This document shows, in pieces, positions 22,093-34,540 of a stretch of DNA of 64,000 nt; position 1 is the stretch's first letter; each line of letters starts with the position of its first letter. The stretch comes from Heterohyrax brucei. Lineage: Eukaryota; Chordata; Mammalia; Hyracoidea; Procaviidae. The translations under genes and the position numbers were made by a program. The notes beneath the pieces were generated by a model that had not been told where the DNA came from, did no database searches, and was given only the letters and a program-made list of their open reading frames with translations. Where the stretch lies: positions 125,976,796 through 126,040,795 of the forward strand of contig CM053142.1 in the NCBI GenBank assembly GCA_028571685.1, written 5' to 3'.

Positions 22093-22257
22093 AGTCTTTA
22101 TGGAAGCAGATTGCCAGGTCTCTTTTCTGTGGTGCAGTGCTGAATGGACCTTACCTGCAAACCTTTCATAACAGCCAAGTACAAACCATTTGTACCATCC
22201 AGGGATCTTTGAACTTCTGTACACCAAAATTAAAAAAAAAGAAAAAAACATACACAC

Positions 22258-22393
22258 ATTGCCTTTGGGTCAATTCTGACTTTGAATGACCCTATAAGAC
22301 AGAGTAGAACTGCCACATAGGGTTTCCAAGGAGCGACTGCCAACCATTGGGCTAGCAGCCATAGTTCTTAACTACTGTGCCACCAGGGTTTCT
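22258..22393 (-). repeat. AfroSINE
   Basis: 'gggtcaattctgac', 'gacagagtagaactgccacataggg', 'ctgtgccaccagggtttctt'. Confidence 0.9.
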
Positions 22394-22418
22394 TTGAACC
22401 TATATATCCCCCCAAAAT

Positions 22419-22570
22419 GCCAAACCCACTGCCATCAAGTCGATTCTGACACATAGCAACCCTATAGACAGTAGAACTACCTCATACAGTTTTGAGGGAG
22501 CACCTGGTATATTTGAAGTGCTGACCTTCTGATTAGCAGCCAAAGCACTTAACCAGAATGCCTCCAGGAT
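22419..22570 (-). repeat. AfroSINE
   Basis: 'aaacccactgccatcaagtcgattctgac' through 'agcacttaaccagaatgcctccagg'. Confidence 0.9.
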
Positions 22571-22871
22571 ATCCTGAACTCATATAGGCCTGTATTAATG
22601 GGGAGGATTTTGGAAAATCTCTTCCCTTTCCAACTCTACACTTCAGTCAGCAAGTCTCAAATTATATGAAAAAGGCTTTGTTTAGAAAAGTTTTTTTTTT
22701 TCTTTTATACAAAGGAGACATTGATTGTCTTTAAAATCATTTTTCTTAGCAATTCCTGTTCACAGGTCAAAGGTCTACTCTCACTCTTGCCAGTTTTTTA
22801 ATGAAACAAAATCCAGAGGCATATTTAGACTACTGAATTTTAATGGACCTTTGACAATTCAGATATTTTCT

Positions 22872-24349
22872 TTTTTTTTTATTTAATATGACTGAGTGAA
22901 AATGTACATTCCCATATAAATTTCCATGCCCACCTATATGCAGCTTCCACTGCTCTCCCTGTCCTGTGACTGCACACTATTCCTCTCTGCTCCATACATG
23001 TCTCATCCTCCCAACAGCCTCCTTTCCCCTGCTCTCCACCCACTCTCCTTCCTCCAGCCAGAGGTCAGCAGGATGCTATCCTATAGATGTACAGAACCAT
23101 AAAGTGCATCCAATATATGGTCACTCTGCATTGCCAAGTCCAATCCACTCATGTCCAAAGAGTGGACCTTCATTATGATTTATGGGCAAGGGCAGCATCA
23201 GGGCCAGGGGCCATGCTCCCAGGGGAACCCCGAAACCGCTGGACCATCAATTGAGGTCTTTTAGTGGAGATCTCAGCATGCACCCCTTTTTATTCTTGTG
23301 TTGCCAGTGAGACTCAACCTAGTGGGTTCCATCGTGGCTATCACTGGTGGTGGCCGGGCACCATCTGGTTCTTCCGGTCCCAAGTCGATGTAGGCACCCA
23401 CTCATGTGGGTCTCTCTGTCTTCTAGGTTGTCTTTACCCCATGTAATTTTGGTCCTCGGTGAGCATCCGTTCCTGCTGAGTTGGGACCATTTGCTGTGTC
23501 TTCGGATGGCAACTTGGTGGCTTTTAAGACCCCAGACACCACTCACCAATGTGGGGTACAGAGAGCCCTCTTAGCAAAATGCTAGTTGTGCCAATTGGCC
23601 TACATTTTGCCTAAGAGCATGGTCCCCTGCCCCCTGCCCCAGCTACTCTATCCTTGCAATATTGGGTTAAGATGGAAGCAGTACTCAAGTTATGCTGAAG
23701 TCCACTTAATGTTGTTCTTGTTTCTAATGTGTGCTATCACTGATGTCTCCCAACCAGATTTCTAGCAACTGTCTAATCTAAACCCCGCCCCCCTCCCTCC
23801 CTCCCTACCCTCCCTTGCAGCTGTCAAAGAGTCTTTTCTTCTATATACAAGTCTGTTTTTGAGATCTTCTCGTACAGGTCTCATACAATGTTTTTTCTTT
23901 TGTTGCTGACTACTTTCACTCAACATAGTGTCTTCCAGTTGAAACCAGGTTATGAGATGTTTCCTGGAATTATCGTTGTTCTTTATTATTGCGTAGTGCT
24001 CCATTGAGTATATGTACCACAGTTTACCTATCCATTCTTCTGTTGTTGGGCATCTGGGTTGATTCCATCTTTTTGCTATTGTGGACTGTGCTGCGATAAA
24101 CATTCTTGTGCATGTGTCCATTGGTGTGAAAGGCCTGGATTCTGTAGGATATATTCCAAGTAGTGGAATTACTGGGTCAAATGGTATATCGATATCCATT
24201 TTTTTAAGGAAGTGCTAGATTGCTTTCCAAAGAGGCTGGACCATTTTGCAACCCCACCAACAGTGTAGGAAGGTTCCACTTTCTCCACAGCCTCTCCAGC
24301 ATTTGTTGTTTTGTGTTTTCTGGATCATGGCCAATCTTGTTGGGGTGAG
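22872..24349 (-). mobile_element. 5'-truncated L1 with target duplication
   Basis: Poly(T) then the complete L1 3' UTR and the ORF2 C-terminus. 23762-24199 (-) encodes 'MDIDIPFDPVIPLLGIYP' and ends with the polypurine-encoded 'EGREGGRGAGF'. Flanked by cagatattttct (22860-22871) and cagatcttttct (24350-24361), 11 of 12 identical. Confidence 0.93.
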
Positions 24350-24361
24350 CAGATCTTTTCT

Positions 24362-25640
24362 AATTAGGGGATTTTGGTTCGTTCACCTATTATGCTAGTG
24401 TAGCAAAAGGGGTGTTTTGACTTAAAGACTGCTTCTTTTGGGGTACAGAATGATATTCAGAAGAAAGAGTTGATTCTGTCTACCTTATTGCCTGAAACTT
24501 TGCTTGTTCTAAGATATTTGGCCTAGGGTAGGTTCAAGGGCCCTTGTAAATGCAAATCTAAATATTTAATCTGATGCTGAATGTTTTTATATTGGGCTGA
24601 TTGTAAATAGGGGATTTTTGTTTTGTTTTGTTCTAAAATCTTAGCTAAGAAGTATTTTCTTTGTGGACTTGCTACCTGAAATGTATATAGCTAAGCAAAG
24701 TCGGTTGGTGGCCTTTGACCCCATTAATGAGTTCTGAATTGGTGGCCTGGATCTGTCAGTGAAATTTGATATAAAAATAACACCAAATTGAAGTCATTGG
24801 AGATTGCAATGTAATATAACCATTCAGAATAAGCAAGACGTAGACGAGATAAAATGAGTTTCAGAAGGCTTCCTTTGCTCACTGTAACTTTGCTTTCACT
24901 TTTGAGTGATTTTTAGTCCACATATCTGCTTATCAAAGACATAACAAAACATAAAGCTTCTGATTCCAATTAGGGAATTTTAGATGCTATCAGAGCTTAA
25001 TAAACAGTGGGACTGTCTTCAGTACTCTGTCAAAACCTAGTTATAAATGCTGCTAATAAATTTGAATTTAACTAAGTTCAGATACTACTCCAATGCCATC
25101 TTTTGACACTATTATTTTCCATGAATCTTTGCTTCATTGCAGCTGAGGCCTAGCCCAGTGACCTTGTGTTTGCAAATGGACTCTCTTTCACCTGGACTTT
25201 AGTATTTTCTTCAGTGTTGTCTGTGAACCTTTCCCTCCTGGCTCCTCAGCAATGGCAAGCAGGCAACCTTCAGCAAATGTTAGGTCTCCATAAGAGTTTC
25301 AGCCCATTTATAGACTCATTACTCAAGGAGTTATGGGAAGTTTACTATGTACTCAAGCAGAGCCAAGACTAAGGTGAGAGTGAATGACTCCTTGAATTCT
25401 GCACCCTTGTGGACTCATTTGACTCACCCTAGCCCTGGCCCTAGGTCGCTGTGTACAGAAGACCAGGGTTCTTATCCTCAATAGCAGCAGTCCATTGGGA
25501 GGCAATAAAGGAGATAGTGTGAGTTGTTTTTATGGTCTCAAATTGTAGATTAAGCCATACTGCACATTTTTTCTATTCTTTATGTAACTGACTGCATAAT
25601 AAGCTCAAAGCAAAAAAGAAAAGACCTGAAGATAGTTGAT
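24362..25640. other. Intronic DNA, nothing recognised
   Basis: No repeat I can name. A (TTTTG)n-like stretch lies near 24617-24635. Frames are short and lack splice context. Confidence 0.45.
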
Positions 25641-25653
25641 TTAAGACAGCCTA

Positions 25654-25702
25654 TACACACACACATGCACGCACTCACGCACGCACATTCTCTCTCTCTG
25701 TG
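25654..25702 (+). repeat. CA-rich then CT-rich simple repeat
   Basis: tacacacacacatgcacgc followed by tctctctctctg. Confidence 0.85.
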
Positions 25703-25731
25703 AACCTGTCAGAATTAGCCTAAAGAAAAGC

Positions 25732-25890
25732 AAAATCTCACTGCCACTGAGTTGATTCCTACTCAGAGAGACACTATAGGACAGTGTATAACTGACTCAG
25801 AGTTTCCCAGGAGTGCCTGGTAGATTGAAACTGCCAGCCTTTTGGTTAACAGCACTTAAAACCACTACACCACCAGTGTTGCCTAGCCTA
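25732..25890 (-). repeat. AfroSINE
   Basis: 'cactgccactgagttgattcctactcagagag' through 'aaccactacaccaccagtg'. Confidence 0.9.
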
Positions 25891-26518
25891 GGGAAGAGTA
25901 CTTTAATTGCTCTTATTTACCAGTTGGCTAGAAGAGTAAAACTTTTATTTTTTGCCTTCATTAGTTAGTAATAATAATCACAACAAATACAGAAGAGAAA
26001 GGTATGTGGAACCTAAGTGGGCTTCCCATTTCATTACTTTCAAAGTAATTTCTTAAAATTAAAAATAAAATAGTTATTTTGGAAAGGAATTAATTTCTCT
26101 GTTGATTTCTAGCTTAGCTTTTTGAGAATCACATGGCAGAATTCCTTTGCAGTGATACTTACTTGCTAGGAGGATGTTCAAGTTAGCCTTTAATGACTTG
26201 AATTCTGCAGCTTAACTTCTGGACAGGCACAGTGCTTTACCCTGCTTTTCCTTTATAGAGTCTGATTTGGATTGTGGGATGCAGTTCAGGCTTTCCACTT
26301 CTGGATAGTCAGTAGTGGCAACCAGTGTACATTATCTACTATTTAGAAAGGACTGTTGAGTTGAAGATGTTAATTATGTAGAACTGTGCTGGCCTTTTGC
26401 TGTGTACGTTTTGTTATGTACATTCTTCTATTTTCAATTCGTGCATTTTTTAAAATTTAAATAATTTAAAAGATGCTTTCTATTTTTAGATAAATATTCT
26501 TAATTTCTTCTTAATTAC
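25891..26518. other. Intron immediately upstream of the SRGAP1 exon
   Basis: No repeat recognised. AT-rich with a pyrimidine-rich last 30 bases serving the acceptor at 26519-26520. Confidence 0.5.
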
Positions 26519-26520
26519 AG

Positions 26521-26583
26521 AGCAAAGAGATCGCATTCCAACTTCATGAGGATTTAATGAAGGTTCTTAATGAGCTTTACACG
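26521..26583 (+). CDS. SRGAP1: SRGAP1 internal coding exon (F-BAR region), probably exon 4
   Basis: SRGAP1 is a cytoplasmic, membrane-associated adaptor of SLIT-ROBO signalling with an F-BAR domain, a RhoGAP domain and an SH3 domain. This 63-bp exon is phase 0 at both ends and has no stop. It reads SKEIAFQLHEDLMKV followed by LNELYT. From memory of the family, SRGAP1 carries 'AFQLHEDLMKV' here, whereas SRGAP2 has 'VGQQLQDDLMKV' and SRGAP3 'IGLQMHEELLKV', so the paralogue call is specific. The segment should fall near residues 143-163 of about 1085, in a long F-BAR helix. The acceptor is ttcttaattacag (AG at 26519-26520) after a pyrimidine-rich stretch, and the donor is gtaagc at 26584. Sequence and splice sites are seen; paralogue and exon number are from recall. 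Confidence 0.93.
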
Positions 26584-26585
26584 GT

Positions 26586-27343
26586 AAGCACATGATCTTT
26601 CTTCTTTTGCCCATGTCTTTGGTACAGAATCCTAGTTTGTAGAATCAGTGCTTATGTTAGAACTCATTCTGGACTAGAGTGGTGATGTTTGCTTCTCTAG
26701 TTGAAATGTGGAACCAAGTGAATAGATACAAACTACTATACTTCTTTGCTAACCCATCCCAATTTGGGGAAACTTATTAAAAAAAAAAAAAAAGTCCCAA
26801 GAAGATGTGTTTTTAACTGGTCAAATCATTATGTTATCTGTATGTATGTTAAATCATACAATATTTTGCTTTAAATTGTTGCCATTCTTAGACCACCCAT
26901 TTCTGGGACATAAACAATTTAGAATTGCCTAATTCTGGTACTTTATTTTTCTTCTGCTTTCAGTTCACTTAATTGTTTAGTATATTATTTGAATTGTAAT
27001 ATATTAAAAGAACATATTTCTTGTATCTGTTTTCCTTCTTGGCAACGATTCACTTCTCTGGACTTAAATTTTATTTAGGGTGCTACATATAATCATAAGA
27101 AATTAATTGCTTAAAAACTAGAACAAATTTATAAAACCAGTAAGGTTTCAAAGTTGTAATAAGCCGTGTGCCCGTGTAAATTTTTTTCACACTCGATGGC
27201 ACTTCGCTAGCTAAGGGTCATATCATTAAATACCAGGTTTTTTGTAGGAGCTTGAGAAATTTTTAATTTGAAAAAGAGAATACCATAATGAGAATGAACA
27301 ATACTAATTTGTCCTGATTATAACTATTTAGGAACACTGGTAG
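26586..27343. other. Intron immediately downstream of the exon
   Basis: Unique sequence with an A run near 26779-26793; nothing else recognised. Confidence 0.45.
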
Positions 27344-27492
27344 CATAGGAGAAACACTGGTGGTGTAGTCTGCATTTGCTAACCAATAGGTTGGCAGTTC
27401 ATGTCTGCCAGGCCTCCCTTGGAAACTCTGTGGAGCGGTTTTACTCCAATGTATAGGGTTTCTGTGAGTCAGAATACACTCAATGGCAGGGC
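27344..27492 (+). repeat. AfroSINE
   Basis: 'gaaacactggtggtgtagtctgc' through 'gtgagtcagaatacactcaatggcag'. Confidence 0.9.
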
Positions 27493-27499
27493 TAGTTTT

Positions 27500-27645
27500 T
27501 GGCAGAACAGTGGTTACGAATCTGGCTGATAACCAAAAGGTTGGCAGTTTAAATCCACCAGCCACTCTTTGGAAACCTTATGGCCCAGTTCTACTCTGTC
27601 CTACTGGGTCTGTATTAGAATCAGCTTGATGGCAACGAGTTTTGT
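27500..27645 (+). repeat. AfroSINE, second in a head-to-tail pair
   Basis: 'cagtggttacgaatctggctgataaccaaaaggttggcag' through 'agaatcagcttgatggcaacgag'. Confidence 0.9.
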
Positions 27646-30600
27646 TTTTTCTTACAGATATTTACATCTTTTTAATTACGATTAAGTGAGAGTATACAGT
27701 CCATATCAATTCTGCATGCACACCTATCTGTGTGTCCATCTGCTGCCCTCCTCCCGTGGCAGCACATTCGTCCTTTTCATTCTGTACTTCTAGTATCCTT
27801 CTAATGAGCATCTGTATCCTCTCCACCTTCTTCTCTCTCATCTAGAAAAAAATCAATAGGACAGCCTCCTATAAATGCATAAAACCATAAAGTACACACA
27901 CCATAGGCTCATACTATGTTCCCAAGTCCAATCCATTCTAGAGCCAAAAGTTGAACTCAGTACTGGATTCAGGTCAGGGCCAGCAGCAAGTCTAGGGGCC
28001 ATGTTCCCAGGGGACCCTCCAGGCTGTCAGACCATCAGTTCTGGTCTTTTAGAAGAGTTCTTGAACTGCACATTTCTTTTTCTCTTGTTGCTTTGAGGAC
28101 TCTACACTGTGTCCCCCACCACAGCTGCCTTTGTTCATGGCCAGGCACCATCTGGTTCTTCTGGTCTCATGCTGATGCAGTCCCCCATTCATATGGGTCC
28201 TTCTGTCTCCTGGGCTAATTTTTCCTCATTGTCTTGATGTTCTCAGTCATCATCTGTTCCAATGGGTCAGATGGTAGCTTGGTGGCTTTTAAGACCCCAG
28301 ATGCCACTCACCAATATGGGGAGCAGAAGACTGTCTCAGCTAAAGACTAGCTATGCCAGTTGACCATAATGTCCCCTGAAAACATGGTCCCCAGACTCAC
28401 ATTCCTTTTACTCTATTCTTTGAAATACCAGGTTGAGTTTAGAAAACCTTTCAGTGTACAGTGTAGTCTGCTTATCCCAATCTACTCTCTACTGTGTGCT
28501 GTCACTCCCTTCACCTAACCAAATTCTTATCTACTATCTAATCTATGAATATCCCTCTGTCTCCCTCTCTACCCTTGTGGCCATCAAAGAGTATTTTCTT
28601 CTGTACTTAAGTCCATTTTTAAGTCCTTAGAGCAGAAGTCTCATACAATGCTTGTTGTTTTGCAGCTGATTTCACTCAGCATAATATCTTCTGGTTGAAA
28701 CTAGGTTATGAGATGCTTCCTAAAATCATCGTTGTTCTTTATCATTGCATAGTGTTCTGTTGTATCTGTGTACCATAGTTTGTTTATCCATTCATCTGTT
28801 GATGGGCACCCAGCTTGGTTCCATCTTTTTACTGTTGTGAACAGTGCTACAGTAAACATGTGCATGCATGTATCTATTTGTGTGAACACCTTTATTTCTG
28901 TAGGGTATGTTCCAAGCAGCGGGATTGCTTGGATCACATGGTTGTTTCTATATCTAGCTTTTTAAGGAAGCACCAAGTTGCTTTCCAAAGAGGCTTACCA
29001 TTTTTCATTCCCACCAGCAGTGTAGGAGAGTTCCAGTCTCTCTGCCACCTCTCCAGTATTTGTTGTGTTGTGTTTTCTGGATTATGGCCAACCTTGTTGA
29101 GGTGAGATGTTATCTCATTGTGGTTTTGATTTGGATTTCTCTGAAAGCTAATGATTGTGAGCATTTCCTCATGTGTCTTCTGGCTGCCTGGATGTCTTTG
29201 GTGAAGTGTCTGTCCATCTCCTTTGCCCATTGCTTAATGGGTTATTTACCTTTTTCTTGTTGATATTTTGCAGTGCCTTGTAGATTATGGAAGTCAGATG
29301 CCGATCCAACATGTAGTTGCCAGATATTTTTTCTCATTCTATAGGTAGCCTTTTAACTCTCTTGATAAAGCTTGGATGAGCGTAAGTGTCTGATTTTTAG
29401 TAGTTCCCATTTGTCTAGTTTCTCTTCTGTTGCTCATACATTGTTGGTCAGATTTTGTAGTCTGACTAAGTCATGACTTTTTCTTGCATGATTTTTATAA
29501 TTTTAGGTTTGATATTTAGGTCTTTGATTCATTTTGAGTTAGTTTTTGTCTAAGGTTAAGATCCAGGTCTTATTTCGGTTTTTTGCAGATGGATATCCAA
29601 TTTTGCCAACACTGTTTGTTAAAGAGACTGTTTTTACCCTAGTGTACAACCTTTGGGCCTTTGTTGAATATCTGCTTTTCATAAGAGGATGGTGATACTT
29701 CTGGGATCTCTGTTCTATTCCATCAGTCTATATGTCTGTTTTTGTACCAGTACCAGGCTGTTTGACTACTGTGCCAGTGTAGTAGGTTTAGAGGTCAAGT
29801 AGCGTGAAGCCTCCCACTGTCTTCCTCTTCTTAAGTAATGCTTTACTTATCCGAGGTTTCTTCCCTTTCCAGACAAAGTTGGTGATTTGTTTCTCCATCT
29901 CATTAAAAAGTGACACTGGAATTTGTATTGGGATTGCATTGTATATGTAGATCGCTTTGGGTAAAATAGATATTTTCACAATGTTAAGTCTTCTGTCCAT
30001 GAGCAAAGTAGATTTCTTGTAATTTACTCTGTATAGGTCTCTTACTTCTATGGTTAGATTTATTCCTAGGTATTTTATCTTCTTGCGGGCTATAGTCAAT
30101 GGTATTAATTTGATGATTTTCTCTTTGTTGGTGTAGTGGAATCATACTGATTTACTTATGTTTATCATACATCATAATACTTTGCTGAACTCTTCTATTA
30201 GTTCCAGTAGTTTATTTATGGGTTCTTTAGGGTTCTTTGTGTATGTGATATATCATCTGCAGATAGAAATATCTTTATTTCTTCTTTACTGATGCAGATG
30301 CCCTTTATTTCTTTGTCTTGTCTGATTGCTCTTGCTAGAACCTCTAGGACAGTGTTGAATGGAAGTTGTGACAGTGGGCATCCTTTTATGATGTCCGTTT
30401 CAGGGGAGAGCTGGGGTTCTTTCAGTCTCTCTCTATTCAGGATGATGTAGGCATTTGGCTTTGCATAGATGCCCCTTACTGTATTGAGGAATTTCCCTTC
30501 TATTTTGTGAGAGTTTTTAACATGAGTGGATATTAGACTTTCTCAGATGCCTTTTTGCATCAATTGACAAAATCAGGTGATTCTTATCCTTTGTGTTATT

Positions 30601-32350
30601 TATGTGGTTGATCAGATTAATTTTCCTATGTTGAACCAGCCCTGCATCCCTGGTATGAATCCGACTGGGTCATGATGAATTATTTTTTTTATGTTGTTGA
30701 ATTCTGTTGGCTAGAATTTTGTTGAAGATTTTTGCATCTAGGTTCGTGAGTGATATTGGTCTGTAATTTTCTTTTCTTTTTTTGTGGGATCTTTTCCTGG
30801 CTTTGGTATTAGGGTTATGCTGGTTTAATAGAATGAACTTGAGAATATTCTGTCCTTTTCTGTGTTGTGAAATAGCTTCAGTAGTATTGGAATTAACTGC
30901 TCTCTGAAAGTTTGTAGAATTCTCCAGTGAAGCTCTCTGGGCCAGGACTTTTTTTGGTTGGTAGCTTTTGATTACTTTTTCAATGTCTTCTTTTGTGATT
31001 GGTTTATTAAATTGTTCTGCTTCTCCTTGTGATAATTTTGGTAGGTGATGTGAATCTAGAAATTTGTCCATTTCTTCTAGGTTTTCAAATCTGTTAGAGT
31101 ACAATTTTTCATAGTATTCGGATACTTCTAATTTCAGTTGTATCTGCTGTGACATCTTCTGTCTCATTTCTTTTTGGGGTTATTTATTTTCTCTCCTGTT
31201 TTTCTTTTGTAAGTTTAGTCAATGGTTTATCAATTTTGTTCATCTTTTCAAAAAAACCAGGCTTTGGTTTTGTTAATTCTTTCAATTGCTTTTCTATTCT
31301 CTAATTTGTTTAGTTCTGTTCTAATTTTTATTATCTGTTTTCTTCTGGTTCCCAAGGGATTTTTTTTCTTATTCTCTACTTATAGAGGTTGTAGGGTTAA
31401 TTCTTTGGTTCGGGCCCTTCATTCTGTATGTATTGTATTTATAGAGATAAATTGACCTCTGAACACTGCTTTTTCTGTGTCCCGTAGATTCTGGTAGGAT
31501 TTGTGTTCATTCTCATTTGATTCCATGAATTTCTTTATTGCATCTTTGATTTATTCTATAGCCCATGAATTTTTGAGCAAGGTATTGTTCAGTTCTTATG
31601 AGTTAAATTTCTACCCATGTTTTTTTCTGCTAGTGATTTCAACTTTTATGGCTTTGTGGTCCACAAAGATGCTTTGAAATAATTCATTTGATTTGGATTT
31701 TGTTGAGACTTGCTTTATGAGCTAATACGTGGCCTATGCTGGAGAATGTTCCATATGCATTGGTAAAGAAAGTGTCCTAACTTGTTGTTAGGTAAAAATT
31801 TCTGTGTATGTCAGTGAGGTCCATCTTGTTGGTTGATTATTGCAATAAGATCTTCTGTATCTTTATTTAGGTTTTTTTCTGGATGATGTGTCCATCACTG
31901 AAAGTGGAATTTTGAAGTCTATTATTACTGTGAAGTTATCTGTCTCATTTTTCACTGTTGTCAGCATTTATTAATGTATTTAGATCTTCTTGTATTAGGT
32001 GCAGAAATATGTAATATTATTATATCCTGCTTATGTATTGAACCTTTAAGCAATAAGTAGTGACCATCCTTGTCCATGTGGTAGATTTTTACAATAAAAT
32101 CTATTTTACCTAAGGTTAGTATTTCCACTCCTGCTCTTCTTTCTATGTTGTTAGCTTGGTATATAGTTTTCCATCCTTTGAATTTCAGTTTGTTCATATC
32201 TTTGAGTTTAAAGTGTGTTTCTTTCAAGCAGCATATGTATGGATCTTGTTTTTTGTTTTTTTTTTGATATAAAGTGCTACTCTGCCTCTTTATTGGAAAA
32301 TTCGATCTGTTTACATTCAATGTAATTATAGATATTTATGTTTTTGTTGT
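27646..32350 (-). mobile_element. Long, diverged L1 (3' UTR, ORF2 including endonuclease start)
   Basis: An older subfamily than the 54-61 kb copy. The 3' UTR lies at about 27650-28620, ORF2 pieces at 28701-28937, 28934-29230, 29788-30099 and 30670-31167 (-), and the N-terminal endonuclease region at 31961-32320 (-), with 'PYICCLKETHFKLKD' (the QETH-type motif, here KETH). Many stops and indels. Truncated near the start of ORF2; no ORF1 or 5' UTR. Confidence 0.9.
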
Positions 32351-32649
32351 ACAAGATCATGTGGAATTTTCATGCAAATGAAACCTGAAACATATGAAAA
32401 TATATTACTACTTTTATAAATTGTTCCTGAGAAGCTATGTATATAAATTACAGTTTTGGGAATTAAATCATTTTAATGCTTCACTGGCACTTGCTAATTA
32501 AGAAGCCTCTAATATTAAATCTTTATAAAGGGAATAGTAGTTTTATAAAATGAGCTGTTAATTTTTTGGTTATGTGTGTGCTAAACCTGTATTTTTATAT
32601 AGCATGTTTGCTGTACCTATGCTTTTGAATGATAGTTTCTGTGGGTTTA

Positions 32650-32855
32650 CTAGGAGTCTCAGTGACACAACAGTTAAGTGCTTAGGTGCTAACTGAAAGG
32701 TTGGCAGTTCAAACCCAGCCAACAGTTCTGCAGGAGAAAGACTTGGCAACCTGCTGTTGTAAATAGTACAGCTTAGGAAACACCATGGAACAGTTTTACT
32801 CTGCCACTTGGGGTTGCTGTGAGTCAAAAACCAACTCAACAGCACTTGACAACCA
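32650..32855 (+). repeat. AfroSINE (long form)
   Basis: 'tgctaactgaaaggttggcagttcaaaccc', 'ggagaaagacttggcaacctgctgttgtaaa', 'ggggttgctgtgagtcaaaaaccaactcaacagc'. A good example of the long body. Confidence 0.93.
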
Positions 32856-33135
32856 TGAGTTCCTCCTCTAGAAACGTTAACATAGGTTCAGCATGCAAAA
32901 GCCTCGTTTGATAAGAGTTATGCCTGTATAGTACAAAATACCTGATAAAGTTGATTTTTAGATGATCATGCTCCATTGCTAACCCATGCTTTGTGTCTCC
33001 TCTTAATTTCTTATAACAAAAGGTATAAATCATTTCTAGGAGCCCTGGATTTAGAATTTAAAAGGCTGAATGAGCATCATGCCTCTCAGACTACCAAAGA
33101 AGAACAAGTAGGAGTTTATGTCATGTTTCATTAAA
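32856..33135. other. Intronic DNA, nothing recognised
   Basis: Unique interval before a GT/CA repeat. Confidence 0.4.
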
Positions 33136-33184
33136 TGTGTGTGTGTGTGCGAGTGCACGCGTGTGTGCATGCACACACACACAT
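33136..33184 (+). repeat. Compound GT then CA simple repeat with palindrome
   Basis: A TG run turns into a CA run through gtgtgtgcatgcacacac (33161-33178), an 18-bp perfect palindrome. Confidence 0.9.
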
Positions 33185-33525
33185 TTTAGGTAAAGGTTTA
33201 CAGTTCAAGTTAGTTTGTCATTCAAAATTTTATGCACATCTGTTTGGTGACATCTGTTGCAATCCCTAAAATGTTATACTACTCTACCTCTTCCTGTCAT
33301 TTTCCCAGTCATCCAGTTTTCCTAACACTTCTTGCCTTCTTGCCTTACCTTTGGGCAGGAGTTGCCCGTTTTGTCTAATACATTTGATTGAACCAAGAAG
33401 CACAGTTTTCATGTGTGTTATTGTTTGTTTTATAGGACTGTTTAATCTTTGTCTAAAAGATAGACTTTGGTGCCTTCAGTTCTGAGTTAGCAGGGTGTCA
33501 CTGAGATGTTTTAAAATGAAGGCAT
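33185..33525 (-). mobile_element. L1 3' UTR fragment
   Basis: The reverse strand carries the same 3' UTR family as 7867-8617 ('acatttgattgaaccaagaagcac', 'ataggactgtttaatctttgtc'). Here the segment equivalent to 8200-8469 is a short different stretch. Confidence 0.7.
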
Positions 33526-34257
33526 CATGGCACTTTTCATGTGGTTTCCTTTGCTTGAATGTTATTTTACCTAGAAATACAAGTCAACCACTAATACTTG
33601 TGAATATAATTCTGTTGGGTGCCACAGCGCTATAGGCTAAAGCCTATTGATGGTAGTCAATATCTGGTAATATTGTCATTTCAACAGAGCAGGTGAAGGA
33701 AGTCAGTAGAATGTTTTAAAAATTTTGTCTCAATGAGAGACATGTGTACTTCCATTTCTGCTAGAGTTAGCCAGCCAGTTGAATTTTGTCCTTTAGTAGA
33801 TTCTGCACAGTTAGATCAAATACACTGACACCTTCTCAAAAGTCTTACCCAGTGTCAGCCTGAAAGTCTGAAAGAGCCAGGTTCTAGGCAAAGCTTCCAG
33901 AGTCATTTTTAAATGACTGTCAGTCATTTGATTTCTCAGAATCAATTGAGGAATTAAGGAATAATGGAAGCAGGCAATGATATTTTAATTAGGTGTTCTG
34001 CATATCACTTTGAGCTCCAAGGAAAATGTTTTATTTAAATCAGAGAGCATGTTCAGCCAGGGGCAGAGGTCATATTCCTTGGGGAGAGGGCTTCATGCTA
34101 CACACGCAGTCATTTTACTCAAAAAAAAAAAAGGATGGTGTTTGGTCTTTCTTATACTTTAAATTCAGATACAGAAGTTCTGTCACATTTCATATGAAAT
34201 CTGTTTATACATACTGTGCACCTGTACTTACAAATTGAATTGTTCCCATGAGTTTAT
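33526..34257. other. Intronic DNA, nothing recognised
   Basis: Unique sequence with an A run near 34121-34131. Confidence 0.45.
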
Positions 34258-34540
34258 TATGAGCCTTGGTGGTGCACTATTAAGTACTCAATTGCTAACC
34301 AAAAGGTTGATAGTTTGAACCCACTCAGCAGCTCTGCAGAAGGACCTAGTGATGGGGTTGATTTGAACAGTCTACCAGTGTTTGGGACAGCTGGGCTTAA
34401 GTTTCATAGACAGCCATTGAATGGCATTTTGTTTATAAACAATCTGCTGAGTTGTACTAGGAATAGAATGTTGTGCAACTGATGAAGTGGTAATGATTTC
34501 CTAAAGGAACACTAACCACTGAGTCACCAGGGCTCCTTAA
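34258..34540. repeat. Two abutting AfroSINE remnants in opposite orientation
   Basis: Forward tRNA-like part at 34258-34345 ('gccttggtggtgcactattaagtac', 'ctaaccaaaaggttgatag'). Reverse 5' part at about 34505-34540 ('cactaaccactgagtcaccagggctcctta'). The middle is rearranged. Confidence 0.7.

Larger units (their letters stand above)
1..26520 (+). other. SRGAP1: SRGAP1 intron upstream of the exon (partial)
   Basis: By inference from the exon's orientation, everything upstream in the window is the 3' part of the preceding intron. It is filled with LINE, SINE, LTR and DNA-transposon insertions in both orientations. I recognised no exon encoding the preceding F-BAR residues (ending FKK), so that exon lies outside the window. 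Confidence 0.8.

Noticed and set aside
22966..23574. Plus-strand frames of 60-76 residues recurring near 1723, 14859 and 54842
   Set aside because: The same peptides recur because they are translations of the L1 3' UTR, not a gene family.
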